DNA of 33,556 nucleotides from CAUZFZ01 sp963579025 (GTDB lineage Bacteria; Planctomycetota; Planctomycetia; Planctomycetales; Planctomycetaceae): contig CAUZFZ010000116.1 of assembly GCA_963579025.1 (NCBI GenBank), positions 1-33,556 on the forward strand, in the 5' to 3' direction. Shown piece by piece: positions 8,207-17,542 of the stretch. The number at the start of each line of letters is the position of its first letter. Within the stretch, counting starts at the first letter, position 1. The notes below the pieces were generated by a model, which saw only the letters and a list, made by a program, of their open reading frames with translations, searched no databases and had not been told where the DNA came from. Position numbers and translations under genes: made by a program.

Positions 8207-8250
8207 AAAACCGGCCGCCGACTCGCGTGGCGGGTCGACGGCCGGGGTTT
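8207..8250 (-). terminator. Intrinsic terminator after groEL copy 1
   Basis: On the minus strand, AAACCCCGGCCGTCGAC (8250-8234) pairs with GTCGGCGGCCGGTTTT (8222-8207) with a single weak mismatch and an 11-base loop, and ends in four T. It lies about 45 bases after the groEL stop and upstream of dnaJ, so it should separate the two transcripts. Confidence 0.75.
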
Positions 8251-8295
8251 GCTCTCAATCGTCCAGCCCGGAGACTCCGCTCCGATGCTGTGATG

Positions 8296-9915
<1,620 letters not shown>

Positions 9916-9969
9916 GGTCAAATCCTCGTGGGTTAGTTTGAGATGTTCGGTTCCGAGTGCCCGGAGCTC

Positions 9970-10028
9970 GATAGTCGCCTTTCGCTCCGCGAAAGTGCGT
10001 TTCTTTCGCCGAGCGAAAGACGACTATC
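9970..10028. repeat. Palindromic repeat, GATAGTCG family
   Basis: Two 26-base arms (9970-9995 and 10003-10028) are inverted copies with two mismatches and a 7-base loop. The arms start GATAGTCG and contain CTTTCGCT-CGCGAAAG, so each arm is also partly self-complementary. It lies between groES and groEL copy 1 and could attenuate or process the shared transcript. Confidence 0.8.
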
Positions 10029-10039
10029 ATCAGCACGCG

Positions 10040-10324
10040 CTACGCGAGCTTCGCGAGGATGTCGCTCTCGCGGAGGATTTTGATTTCTTCACCTTCGTAT
10101 TCGATGTCGGTTCCGCCGTACTTGCCGAACAGGATTTCGTCACCAACGGTGATTGACATTTCGGCACGATCGCCGCTTTCCAGAAGACGGCCCGGACCCG
10201 TGGCCACGATCTTGCCACGCTGCGGCTTTTCACGAGCCGCATCCGGCAGAACGATTCCGCCAGCCGTGGTTTCTTCGGCGTCCATCACCTGCACAACAAC
10301 GCGATCATCAAGTGGCTTCAGCAT
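10040..10324 (-). CDS. groES: GroES co-chaperonin
   Basis: A 94-residue protein of normal length. The ATG at 10324 has AAGGAG 8 bases upstream. MLKPLDDRVVVQVMDAEE opens the beta-barrel, and the mobile loop TTAGGIVLPDAA carries the hydrophobic tripeptide (IVL) that docks on GroEL. GDEILFGKYGGTDIEYEGEE and the end ILRESDILAKL are standard. It caps the GroEL ring in the cytoplasm. It is the only groES here and sits between two groEL genes. Which copy it serves cannot be decided from sequence; the shorter, same-strand gap to both allows either. Confidence 0.97.
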   Translation of the reverse strand: MLKPLDDRVVVQVMDAEETTAGGIVLPDAAREKPQRGKIVATGPGRLLESGDRAEMSITVGDEILFGKYGGTDIEYEGEEIKILRESDILAKLA

Positions 10325-10363
10325 TGAGGGAACTCCTTGTGAGTATGTCAGCTATGAGACTTG

Positions 10364-10413
10364 GTAGTTGAAGTCGTGAGACGTCAGGCCCGAACTCTCA
10401 CGAGTCCGGCTAC
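10364..10413. repeat. Palindromic repeat, GTAGCCGGA variant
   Basis: Left arm 10364-10387 (GTAGTTGAAGTCGTGAGACG) and right arm 10390-10413 (ending CGAGTCCGGCTAC) are imperfect inverted copies. It is related to the repeat at 5519-5581 and to the half copy at 17341-17360. It lies between groEL copy 2 and groES. Confidence 0.6.
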
Positions 10414-10435
10414 ATGTCATTCAGTTTTTTTGGAA

Positions 10436-12163
10436 CTACATCATTCCGGGCATGCCACCCATTCCGCCCATGCCTCCCATACCGGGCATGCCTCCGCCCA
10501 TTCCGCCCATGCCTCCGCCCATACCACCCATGCCCATATCGTCGCCGCCGTGATGGTCATGATGGTGGTCGTCTTCTTCCTCTTTCGGTTCTTCAACAAT
10601 GATCGACTCGGTGGTCAGCAGCAGACATGCGACACTCGCGGCGTTCTGCAGAGCGGACCGGACAACCTTCGCCGGATCAACGACGCCCGCGGCGAACATG
10701 TCGCCGTAGGAGTCGTTCAGCGCGTCGTAGCCGTAAGCCGGGTCGTCCGACTTGGAGATGCGGTTGGCAACCACGGCACCATCGACGCCCGCGTTTTCAG
10801 CGATCGTTCGCAGCGGCATGCTCAAGACGTTTCGGACGATCGACACGCCATGTGCCGCATCGCCCTTAATCTTCAGCGCGTCCAAAGCTCCAGCACAGCG
10901 AATCAGAGCGATTCCGCCACCCGCAACAATGCCCTCTTCGACGGCTGCTCGCGTGGCTGCGAGTGCATCATCGATCAGGTCCTTGCGTTCCTTCATTTCG
11001 GTTTCGGTTGCGGCTCCGACTTTGATCTCAGCCACACCGCCGGCCAGCTTGGCCAGTCGCTCCTGCAACTTCTCAACGTCGTACTCGGAATCCGTAACGG
11101 TGATCTCCTGGCGAATCTGCTCGCAGCGACCTTGGATCGCTCCCTTGTTGCCAGCTCCCTTAACGACCGTCGTGTTCTCGGCGTCGATGATGACCTTCCT
11201 GGCCGAGCCGAGGTCGTCGAGTTCAACGTTTTCGAGCTTGACGCCAAGGTCCTTGAAGATCGCTTTGCCACCAGTCACGACGGCCAGGTCTTCCAGGATC
11301 GCTTTGCGACGGTCACCGTAACCCGGCGCCTTCACCGCACAGATATTGAGAATGCCGCGCATCTTGTTCACGACCAGCGTCGCCAGAGCTTCGCCCTCGA
11401 TGTCTTCGGCAATAATCAGCAGCGGAACACTGTCCTTGGAAACTTTTTCCAGCAGCGGGACCAGGTCCTTCACCGCAGTGATCTTCTCTTCGAAAATCAG
11501 AATGCGGCAGTTCTCGAGTACCGTCGTCTGCGAGTCTTCGTCGGTGACGAAGTGCGGTGAGAGGTAGCCGCGTTCAAACTGCATACCTTCGACGAGCGTG
11601 ACTTCCGTTTCGACCTGTCGGCCTTCTTCGACGGTGATCACACCATCTTTGCCGACCTTCTTAAGGGCGTCCGCGAGAATCTCACCGACGTTGGGGTCGT
11701 TGTTGCCCGCGATGGTGGCGACCGTCTTGACGGCTTTCTTGTCGCTGGCATCAATCGGCTTAGACATTCCCTTCAGCTCTTCCGTGACGGCATCAACCGC
11801 CGCGTGAATTCCGCGGGACATCGCCATCGGGTCGTGACCGGACGCGATGAACTTCAGCCCTTCGCGAAAGATCGCTTCGGCCAGCACCGTGGCGGTGGTC
11901 GTTCCATCACCAGCAACATCGCTGGTCTTGGACGCCACTTCTTTCACGAGCTGCGTGCCCATGTTTTCGAAGGGGTCTTCGAGTTCAATGTCTTCCGCGA
12001 CAGTGACGCCATCCTTGGTCACCTTGGGGGCACCCCAGCCCTTGTCCAGTACCGCGTTGCGACCGCGGGGACCGAGAGTACTTTTTACAGCCCGCGAGAG
12101 TTTGGAAACGCCTGCGAGCAGGCTTTTCCGGGCGTCATCGTCAAAGGTGAGCAACTTTGCCAC
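10436..12163 (-). CDS. groEL: GroEL chaperonin, copy 2, with His-rich and GGM tail
   Basis: A 575-residue chaperonin starting at GTG 12163, with GAGGAG 5 bases upstream. Core motifs are intact: STLGPRGRNAVLDKG, DGVTV, VAGDGTTTATVLAEAI, GNNDPNVGEILADALKKVGKDG, KAPGYGDRRK and EEGIVAGGGIALIR. The tail is unusual. An acidic-histidine stretch (EEEDDHHHDHHGGDD, about residues 526-540) precedes a ~35-residue Met/Gly repeat (MGGMGGGMGGMGG...). Met/Gly tails are normal inside the GroEL cavity; the His cluster is not and could bind metal (inference). The gene leads the leftward chaperone block, and its upstream region holds a sigma-54-type promoter, so expression may depend on an enhancer-binding activator. 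Confidence 0.96.
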   Translation of the reverse strand: MAKLLTFDDDARKSLLAGVSKLSRAVKSTLGPRGRNAVLDKGWGAPKVTKDGVTVAEDIELEDPFENMGTQLVKEVASKTSDVAGDGTTTATVLAEAIFREGLKFIASGHDPMAMSRGIHAAVDAVTEELKGMSKPIDASDKKAVKTVATIAGNNDPNVGEILADALKKVGKDGVITVEEGRQVETEVTLVEGMQFERGYLSPHFVTDEDSQTTVLENCRILIFEEKITAVKDLVPLLEKVSKDSVPLLIIAEDIEGEALATLVVNKMRGILNICAVKAPGYGDRRKAILEDLAVVTGGKAIFKDLGVKLENVELDDLGSARKVIIDAENTTVVKGAGNKGAIQGRCEQIRQEITVTDSEYDVEKLQERLAKLAGGVAEIKVGAATETEMKERKDLIDDALAATRAAVEEGIVAGGGIALIRCAGALDALKIKGDAAHGVSIVRNVLSMPLRTIAENAGVDGAVVANRISKSDDPAYGYDALNDSYGDMFAAGVVDPAKVVRSALQNAASVACLLLTTESIIVEEPKEEEDDHHHDHHGGDDMGMGGMGGGMGGMGGGMPGMGGMGGMGGMPGMM

Positions 12164-12302
12164 GGCTTCTCCTCAGTCCAACAGATAGGGCCAGAGAATC
12201 TGTCATGGAGCGTCAGGTCGACGGTCCATGGTTAATTTGCGTCGTACGGAGTCTCGGAAATGGTCTGCCAATCCGCGCAGATTCCGCTGCTCCCGACGAA
12301 AG

Positions 12303-12318
12303 AGCAATGCACGTGCCA
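12303..12318 (-). promoter_or_regulatory. Sigma-54 (-24/-12) promoter for groEL copy 2
   Basis: On the minus strand the sequence is TGGCAC-GTGCA-TTGCT, matching the sigma-54 consensus TGGCAC-N5-TTGCW with invariant GG and GC ten bases apart. Transcription would start about 12 bases further left (~12291), giving a ~130-base leader before the GTG of groEL. Sigma-54 promoters need an AAA+ activator bound upstream, and a palindromic site is present at a suitable distance. Confidence 0.65.
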
Positions 12319-12398
12319 AACCGGAAGCGTCGGCCACAAGCCGTTAATCAGCAAACGGTTACCGCTGTCGACCGATACTGCGAAGCCGCCCATCTGAA

Positions 12399-12445
12399 CT
12401 GCCAGGCTGGCAGAACCCGACTTCAGCCGGCGATGCAACTGCCAG
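12399..12445. promoter_or_regulatory. Candidate activator-binding palindrome upstream of groEL copy 2
   Basis: 12399-12413 is a perfect 7-1-7 palindrome, CTGCCAGGCTGGCAG. A further half site, CTGCCAG, lies at 12439-12445. The palindrome is ~85 bases upstream of the -24 box, within the usual range for enhancer-binding proteins. A degenerate version (CTGTCAGGGTTGGCAG) lies at 12638-12653. The regulator is unknown. Confidence 0.45.
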
Positions 12446-12520
12446 ATTGATGTCGGGGTGATCGGCCGCCGGCGAGCCTGTGTCGCGGGATGAATTGACG
12501 AAAGTGCCAACAAATGAAGT

Positions 12521-12609
12521 GAATATCGAATGTCGAACAAGGAACTCCGAATGATGAAGTTCAGCCTTCACTTCTGATTTCGACATTCCTTGTTCGATAT
12601 TCGATATTC
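12521..12609. repeat. Palindromic repeat, GAATATCGAA family
   Basis: Arms of 24 bases at 12521-12544 and 12586-12609 are inverted copies with one mismatch (GAATATCGAATGTCGAAC... on the left). The 41-base centre is also partly symmetrical (GAAGT...ACTTC). AT-rich compared with its surroundings, so it looks foreign to the local sequence. It lies in the divergent gap upstream of DUF4175. Confidence 0.8.
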
Positions 12610-12766
12610 AAACCCCGACTCGCCCGCCAGACTTCATCTGTCAGGGTTGGCAGGAGTCTGGAGTCTGTCCGCTCAAGTTGGTTCCGGCGTTTCGTCCGCC
12701 CGTCACCCTCGGTATTCTCGGGGATTGTTGACCACGTCGATTTTTTGAGATCAGGCTGAGACAGCC

Positions 12767-15700
12767 ATGCCCGAACAGTTATTCGAACGCCTCAGCGAAC
12801 TTCGTCGCCGCGTGCGGTACGTGCTGTGGGTGCATGGGTTGTGTCTGCTCACAGTCGTGTTTTTTCTGACGGCAACACTCGCGGGAGGACTCGACTGGCT
12901 CTGGCATCTGGATGATTCGGGTGTGCGAGTGATTCTCGGGCTGACGATCCTGGGCGCGTCCGGATGGGTGTCATGGCGGTTCTTGTGGAGGCCGCTGGCA
13001 ACGCGGTTCAGCAATGTGGATCTGGCGTCGCGGATTGAGAAGCAGAATCCGATGTTTGCCGACAGCCTCTCCAGCACTGTGCAGTTCCTCGAGAACGAAC
13101 AGAACGCGCAGGTCGGATCGCCGGAACTGCAGCGGGAGGTGATTCGGCGGACGCTCGCTCGACTGGATGAAGTCAATGTCAACGGCGTGCTTGATACGCG
13201 ACCCGTGCAGCGCGTCGGCTGGTGGGCCGTGGGGACGTGTCTGCTGGTGGCGTCGCTGGTCGGGTTCAATCAGGTGGAAGCGGCGACGGCGATGAACCGC
13301 CTGCTGTTTCCATTCTCGACAGTGCCCTGGCCGAGAGATGTCGAACTGCGTTTCGTGACGTCTGAACTGAAGCCACTCGACGCCAGCGCAGACGGCGCAT
13401 TGACCGTCGTGCAGGGTGAGACGCTCGAACTGTTCGTCGAAAACCAGCGTGGAAAGTTGCCCGATGACCTCACGCTGATTTACCGCACGGCCGATGGCAA
13501 GGTGCTGTCCGAGCCGATGCGGCAGACGACCTTATGGGACACCAACGAACGACCGCGTGAAATCGGTGGAGCAAACCTGCACGTCACCAGCGGACCGCTG
13601 TTCTTCTGGGCCAAAGGCGGCGACGGCGAAACGGTCCCACTGCAGGTTGATGTCGTGCCACCTCCACGTGTCGAAGGGCTGCGAATCACGGTCACTCCAC
13701 CGTCATACACCGGGCTCGAAGAACGTACTCTGCCCGAAGGCGTTGGGCACATCGACGGGTTTGTTGGGACTGCGGTCACACTGCAGGCTCAATGCAACAA
13801 AACGCTGACCAACGCACTGTTGCACCGCCGCAACGCTGATCCGATCAAGCTGACCGTTTCAGCCGACGGGACGGCAATCTCGGGGAGCTTCGAACTGGAT
13901 AAGCCCGGCAACAGTTCGTGGTGGATCGAAGTGCGTGACAGGCAGGGTTTCGCGAACCCGGAAGCGCCGCGATTCGATATCCGTGCGACAGCCGACGGCG
14001 TGCCCTCGGTCACGATCGAACTGCCGGAGACCGACCTGCTGGTGACTCCCGTTGCGGTCGTGCCGTTCACGGTCCGCGTGCGCGATGACCTTGGTGTACG
14101 TTCGGCCGCCCTGACTTATGAGTATCCTCAAAGTGCCCGCGCCGCAGCGGCAGCAGCCAAGGAGCCGGAGCAACCTCAGCCTGACAGCGGAGAGGCGCTG
14201 GAACTCGTGAAGCGTCCGGTAGCCGGGTCGAATCCACTGGATGGGATCATTGGTTTTGGTGCTGAATTAGTGACCGACCGAATTCCCTTGTTCGAGGGAG
14301 ATGACCGGCCCGAGCAGGTCGCACCGGAACACGACTGGGACCTGGCTCCGTTCGGCTGGTTGCCGGGCACACGAATTGTCGTGCGGGCCGAGGCGACCGA
14401 CTGGTTCGACCTGAATGGCGAGAGTCATATCGGTCTCAGCAATCCGCGGACGTTGACGATCGTGACGCCCGCGGAGAAGCGAGCGGAACTGGCAGACCGA
14501 CAGGCGGGATTGCTGCTGGACCTGGAACGTGCGGCTACGGCGCAGCAGAACGCCCGCAACTGGCTGGGCGAGCTGCAGGTGCAACTCGAGCAGACGGGAT
14601 CACTGCGGGACGAAGACCTCGACCTGCTGAAACGTGTGGAAATGGACCAGCGACAAATCGAAACACGGCTCACGGATGAAAACGACGGACTGGAAACACG
14701 GGCCAGGATGATCCGCCGCGAGCGGACAGAGAATGCCGTCGAAGATGCCGAGTCCGACGGATTGTTGGGAACTCTCATCGGTGAATTGGAGTTTCTCCGT
14801 TCAGAGCCCTTGCCGGAGATCGAGCGTCGGCTGACTGAAGCCCGCAAGCTGAGCGGCAGCGATTCAAAGCACACGAAGTCAGAACAACGGCGTCTGCAGG
14901 ACGCGGTCGAAGGTGTTGCCGGTCAACAGGACGAGACACTCCGCACGTTGCAGAACCTTCTAAACGAACTTTCTCAGTGGCGGAGTGAGCGGAATCTCAG
15001 CGGCGATCTACGCGGCCTCACCGGCAGCCAGCAGGAGTTGATTGACGGATCAAAGGAGACACTGAAACCACTGATCGGGGAACAGAGACCGCTTACGGAT
15101 CAGGAAGCTGCCGACTTGAAGAAGATAGTGACGCGGCAGCGGCAAATTTCAGATCAGGTGAAGAAGTTTACTGACGAGCTGAAGGATGCGCTTGAAGCGA
15201 TGGGCGACGATGACCCGGAACGGGCGCGTGGGTTCGAGGAAGCGTTTCGGGAGCTGAAGAAGTCTGACGTCGCAAATGATATGCAACGGACCGCCGACGA
15301 ACTGGCCACGTCCCAGCCAAAAGTCGGTGAAGCCGCGCAACAGCAGCACGACGCTGTCGAAGAACTGCGGAAGATTCAGGATTTGCTCGACAACCGAGAG
15401 ATCACCGACACAGAAACACTCGTCAAGAAACTTGCCGACGCGCGACGGGAGCTGGACACCGCCAGGCAGTTGCAGGAGTTGCTGCTCCGGAAGCTTGATG
15501 AAGCAGAGCAGTTGTCGGATCCCGCCGAGCGCGAGCAGGCCCTGGAACGGTTGCAGCGTCAGCAGGAACAGCTTCGACAGGAAGTCGCCGAGACGGTGCG
15601 TCGGCTCCAGCGACTGCAAAGCCCGTCAGCAGCGTCCGCGGATCGAGCGACTCAGCGAATGGAGCAGGGCGAACAGTCGTTGGAAAACGGCAACCCGGAC

Positions 15701-16528
15701 GCGGCTCGTGAACAGCTCGACGAAGCGCTCGATGATCTGGAACAGGCCGAGCGGGAGCTGGCCCAAGATCAACAGCAGGCTGAAGAGAATCTGGCGCGCG
15801 AACAAATGGAGAAACTCGCCGACAACCTGAAAGCGTTTATAGAACGTCAGGATGCAATGATTGCTGAGACCGAACGATTGCGACGCGAGTTCGACAAGCT
15901 GGGCAAGTGGCCGCGTAAGTTGGGACAGACTCGGAGCGCACTTGCTGAAACTCAACGCAACCTGGCAGCCGAAACTCGTTTGGCGGCCGATGCCATAGAT
16001 GCAGTTGAAGTGGTCGGTCTTGCGCTTCGAGGAGCAGCGCGATTCATGGAGCAGGCCGCAGACCGAATCGGCGAGGGCCGCGACGTGTCGCCGGCCACAG
16101 TCGCCATTCAATCACTCGCAAAGAAGCGATTTGCAGACTTGCTCGAAGCACTGGAATCGGGCAAGGAAGATGAGAACGCGAATCCCGAAAACCCGCCGCA
16201 GGACCAGGCAGGCGGGCCTCAGCAGGCCGGGCCGGACGGCGAAATGATTACACTGATTGCTCAACTCAAGATCATTCGTAGTCTGCAGATCGATCTCATC
16301 GATCGCGTGGAATCAATCCGGTCTCGAACCGGCAACGACGAGTTGAAACTGACTGACGAGGATGTCAACGAATTGGCGTCAATCGCAGAGGAACAGGAAC
16401 AGCTCGCTGATCTGGTCCGCGAATTAACGTCATACTTCGGTGATCCGGATATTCCACCGGATGCCGCTGGTGGCGAACCCGATGCACTCGATAAAGAACC
16501 TGTGGAACCAGCGTTGCCGGTCAACTGA
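12767..16528 (+). CDS. DUF4175-type membrane protein with long coiled coil
   Basis: A 1253-residue protein. Hydrophobic segments at about 19-41, 54-72 and 150-168 anchor it in the inner membrane. Residues ~180-560 contain beta-sandwich-like segments (for example VEGLRITVTPPSYTGLEE and VPFTVRVRDDLGVRSAALTYEYP), as in DUF4175 proteins. From ~565 to ~1210 the sequence is almost wholly Glu/Gln/Arg/Leu-rich heptads, a very long coiled coil with Ala/Glu/Gln blocks. The tail is Pro/Asp-rich. In other planctomycetes, related genes lie beside MoxR ATPase, DUF58 and BatA-like genes (family knowledge); none of these is adjacent here. A structural or stress-related envelope role is likely but unproven. 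The next gene starts 24 bases downstream and is probably in the same operon. Confidence 0.8.
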   Translation: MPEQLFERLSELRRRVRYVLWVHGLCLLTVVFFLTATLAGGLDWLWHLDDSGVRVILGLTILGASGWVSWRFLWRPLATRFSNVDLASRIEKQNPMFADSLSSTVQFLENEQNAQVGSPELQREVIRRTLARLDEVNVNGVLDTRPVQRVGWWAVGTCLLVASLVGFNQVEAATAMNRLLFPFSTVPWPRDVELRFVTSELKPLDASADGALTVVQGETLELFVENQRGKLPDDLTLIYRTADGKVLSEPMRQTTLWDTNERPREIGGANLHVTSGPLFFWAKGGDGETVPLQVDVVPPPRVEGLRITVTPPSYTGLEERTLPEGVGHIDGFVGTAVTLQAQCNKTLTNALLHRRNADPIKLTVSADGTAISGSFELDKPGNSSWWIEVRDRQGFANPEAPRFDIRATADGVPSVTIELPETDLLVTPVAVVPFTVRVRDDLGVRSAALTYEYPQSARAAAAAAKEPEQPQPDSGEALELVKRPVAGSNPLDGIIGFGAELVTDRIPLFEGDDRPEQVAPEHDWDLAPFGWLPGTRIVVRAEATDWFDLNGESHIGLSNPRTLTIVTPAEKRAELADRQAGLLLDLERAATAQQNARNWLGELQVQLEQTGSLRDEDLDLLKRVEMDQRQIETRLTDENDGLETRARMIRRERTENAVEDAESDGLLGTLIGELEFLRSEPLPEIERRLTEARKLSGSDSKHTKSEQRRLQDAVEGVAGQQDETLRTLQNLLNELSQWRSERNLSGDLRGLTGSQQELIDGSKETLKPLIGEQRPLTDQEAADLKKIVTRQRQISDQVKKFTDELKDALEAMGDDDPERARGFEEAFRELKKSDVANDMQRTADELATSQPKVGEAAQQQHDAVEELRKIQDLLDNREITDTETLVKKLADARRELDTARQLQELLLRKLDEAEQLSDPAEREQALERLQRQQEQLRQEVAETVRRLQRLQSPSAASADRATQRMEQGEQSLENGNPDAAREQLDEALDDLEQAERELAQDQQQAEENLAREQMEKLADNLKAFIERQDAMIAETERLRREFDKLGKWPRKLGQTRSALAETQRNLAAETRLAADAIDAVEVVGLALRGAARFMEQAADRIGEGRDVSPATVAIQSLAKKRFADLLEALESGKEDENANPENPPQDQAGGPQQAGPDGEMITLIAQLKIIRSLQIDLIDRVESIRSRTGNDELKLTDEDVNELASIAEEQEQLADLVRELTSYFGDPDIPPDAAGGEPDALDKEPVEPALPVN

Positions 16529-16552
16529 ACTGGTCTTGATGGACTCGATGTC

Positions 16553-17344
16553 ATGAACTCACCACGAACACTTGCCGTATTCGTCGTCGTCGCTGCCGTC
16601 GTGACTGGCAATCTGTCGGCCGATGTTTATTCGGCGGATCCGCCGGACGGGTCGATCGGTTCAAGCGCTAAGAGTGCGACCGACAAAGGTGCTGACGCAC
16701 CGGCCGTAGACCGACCGAAGAAGACGGTCGATCTGCTGGATCGCGAACTGCTGCGGGAACTCGTTCCGGAACTGCCTTTGGATGAGCCGGAAGAAGCTAC
16801 TAAGTCCAAGGCCTCTCTGCCGGACGAACTTGATCGTGCGGTGGCCTCGATGCGCGACGTAACGGAGCGGCTCGACCGCAAGGATGTCTCGGAGGAAACC
16901 AGCCAATTGCAGACGTCAATTCTTGACAACATCGACACTCTGATTGAACGGCTCAAGAACCAGCCACCGCCGCAGAGTTCGTCCAGTCAGTCGGATCAAT
17001 CAAAACCGGACCAGCAGAATCGCAACGAGCAATCGGGCAGCCCGCAGAATCAGGAGCAGAAGGCCGACAGCAATGCGTCGAAACCAAAGGCGGGAACGGG
17101 TTCGAAGTCACAGTCTCAAGCAGAAAAGTCCGAAGAATCCAGCGAGACCAACCCGCGAGAAGCGCAGGAACGAGCTGCAGCCCTGGCGCGGCGTCGGGCA
17201 CTGGTCAACGAAGTCTGGGGGCATTTACCGCCCGCGATTCGCGAACGCCTGCTGAATGTGCAGAGTGAGAAACTGCTGCCCGGTTACGAGTCAATGATTC
17301 GTCGCTACTACGAATCACTGGCCAACTCTCACAAGGCCAGGTAG
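16553..17344 (+). CDS. Secreted hypothetical protein, partner of DUF4175 gene
   Basis: A 263-residue protein starting with a signal peptide (MNSPRTLAVFVVVAAVVTGNLSA), so it is exported. The middle contains a conserved-looking helical stretch (VDLLDRELLRELVPELPLDEPEE and LDRAVASMRDVTERLDRKD). Next is a ~90-residue Gln/Ser/Asn/Lys-rich low-complexity linker. The C-terminal ~65 residues (LVNEVWGHLPPAIRERLLNVQSEKLLPGYESMIRRYYESLA) form a folded motif, common at the end of planctomycetal proteins encoded beside DUF4175/BatA-like genes. Only 24 bases separate it from the DUF4175 gene. Its stop codon TAG (17342-17344) lies inside the start of a GTAGTTGAA repeat copy. Function unknown. Confidence 0.75.
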   Translation: MNSPRTLAVFVVVAAVVTGNLSADVYSADPPDGSIGSSAKSATDKGADAPAVDRPKKTVDLLDRELLRELVPELPLDEPEEATKSKASLPDELDRAVASMRDVTERLDRKDVSEETSQLQTSILDNIDTLIERLKNQPPPQSSSSQSDQSKPDQQNRNEQSGSPQNQEQKADSNASKPKAGTGSKSQSQAEKSEESSETNPREAQERAAALARRRALVNEVWGHLPPAIRERLLNVQSEKLLPGYESMIRRYYESLANSHKAR

Positions 17345-17360
17345 TTGAAAGTGTGAGACG
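17341..17360. repeat. Half copy of GTAGTTGAA repeat supplying a stop codon
   Basis: GTAGTTGAAAGTGTGAGACG closely matches the left arm of the repeat at 10364-10387. The TAG in its first four bases is the stop of the upstream gene. No clear matching right arm is seen nearby. Confidence 0.45.
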
Positions 17361-17423
17361 CGGTTTGTGCATTCAGGCGGCGGTGAGCCCACCACTTTGA
17401 CGTCACACAAGCCCGGGCCAACC

Positions 17424-17477
17424 GCGCAAACCACTTCCCGCACCCGCTTTCAGGGGTGCGGGGAACCATGTTTGCGC
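17424..17477 (+). terminator. Two-tier hairpin between DUF4175 operon and rmlA
   Basis: Inner arms CCCGCACCC (17437-17445) and GGGTGCGGG (17454-17462) are perfect, with an 8-base loop. Outer arms GCGCAAAC (17424-17431) and GTTTGCGC (17470-17477) are also perfect. No T tract follows, so it could be a terminator of non-classical type or a palindromic repeat. Confidence 0.55.
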
Positions 17478-17542
17478 ATTCTTTGAATTCTGCCAGAATG
17501 ATCACGCAGGACGGTGCATGACTGATTCAAAGGAGATCACGG

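Larger units (their letters stand above)
12164..12766. other. Divergent regulatory region, 603 bases
   Basis: It separates leftward groEL copy 2 from the rightward DUF4175 gene. It contains the sigma-54-type promoter (12303-12318), a perfect 15-bp palindrome and related half sites (12399-12445), a 24-base-arm inverted repeat (12521-12609) and a degenerate palindrome copy (12638-12653). No convincing protein-coding frame is present. Confidence 0.7.

Noticed and set aside
10361..11560. 399-residue open frame antisense to groEL copy 2
   Set aside because: It mirrors the codon structure of a certain groEL gene and has low-complexity His/Ala/Ser starts; a shadow frame.
10325..12300. CIRCE element (TTAGCACTC-N9-GAGTGCTAA) near the groE genes
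   Set aside because: Looked for upstream of groES and groEL copy 2 and not found.
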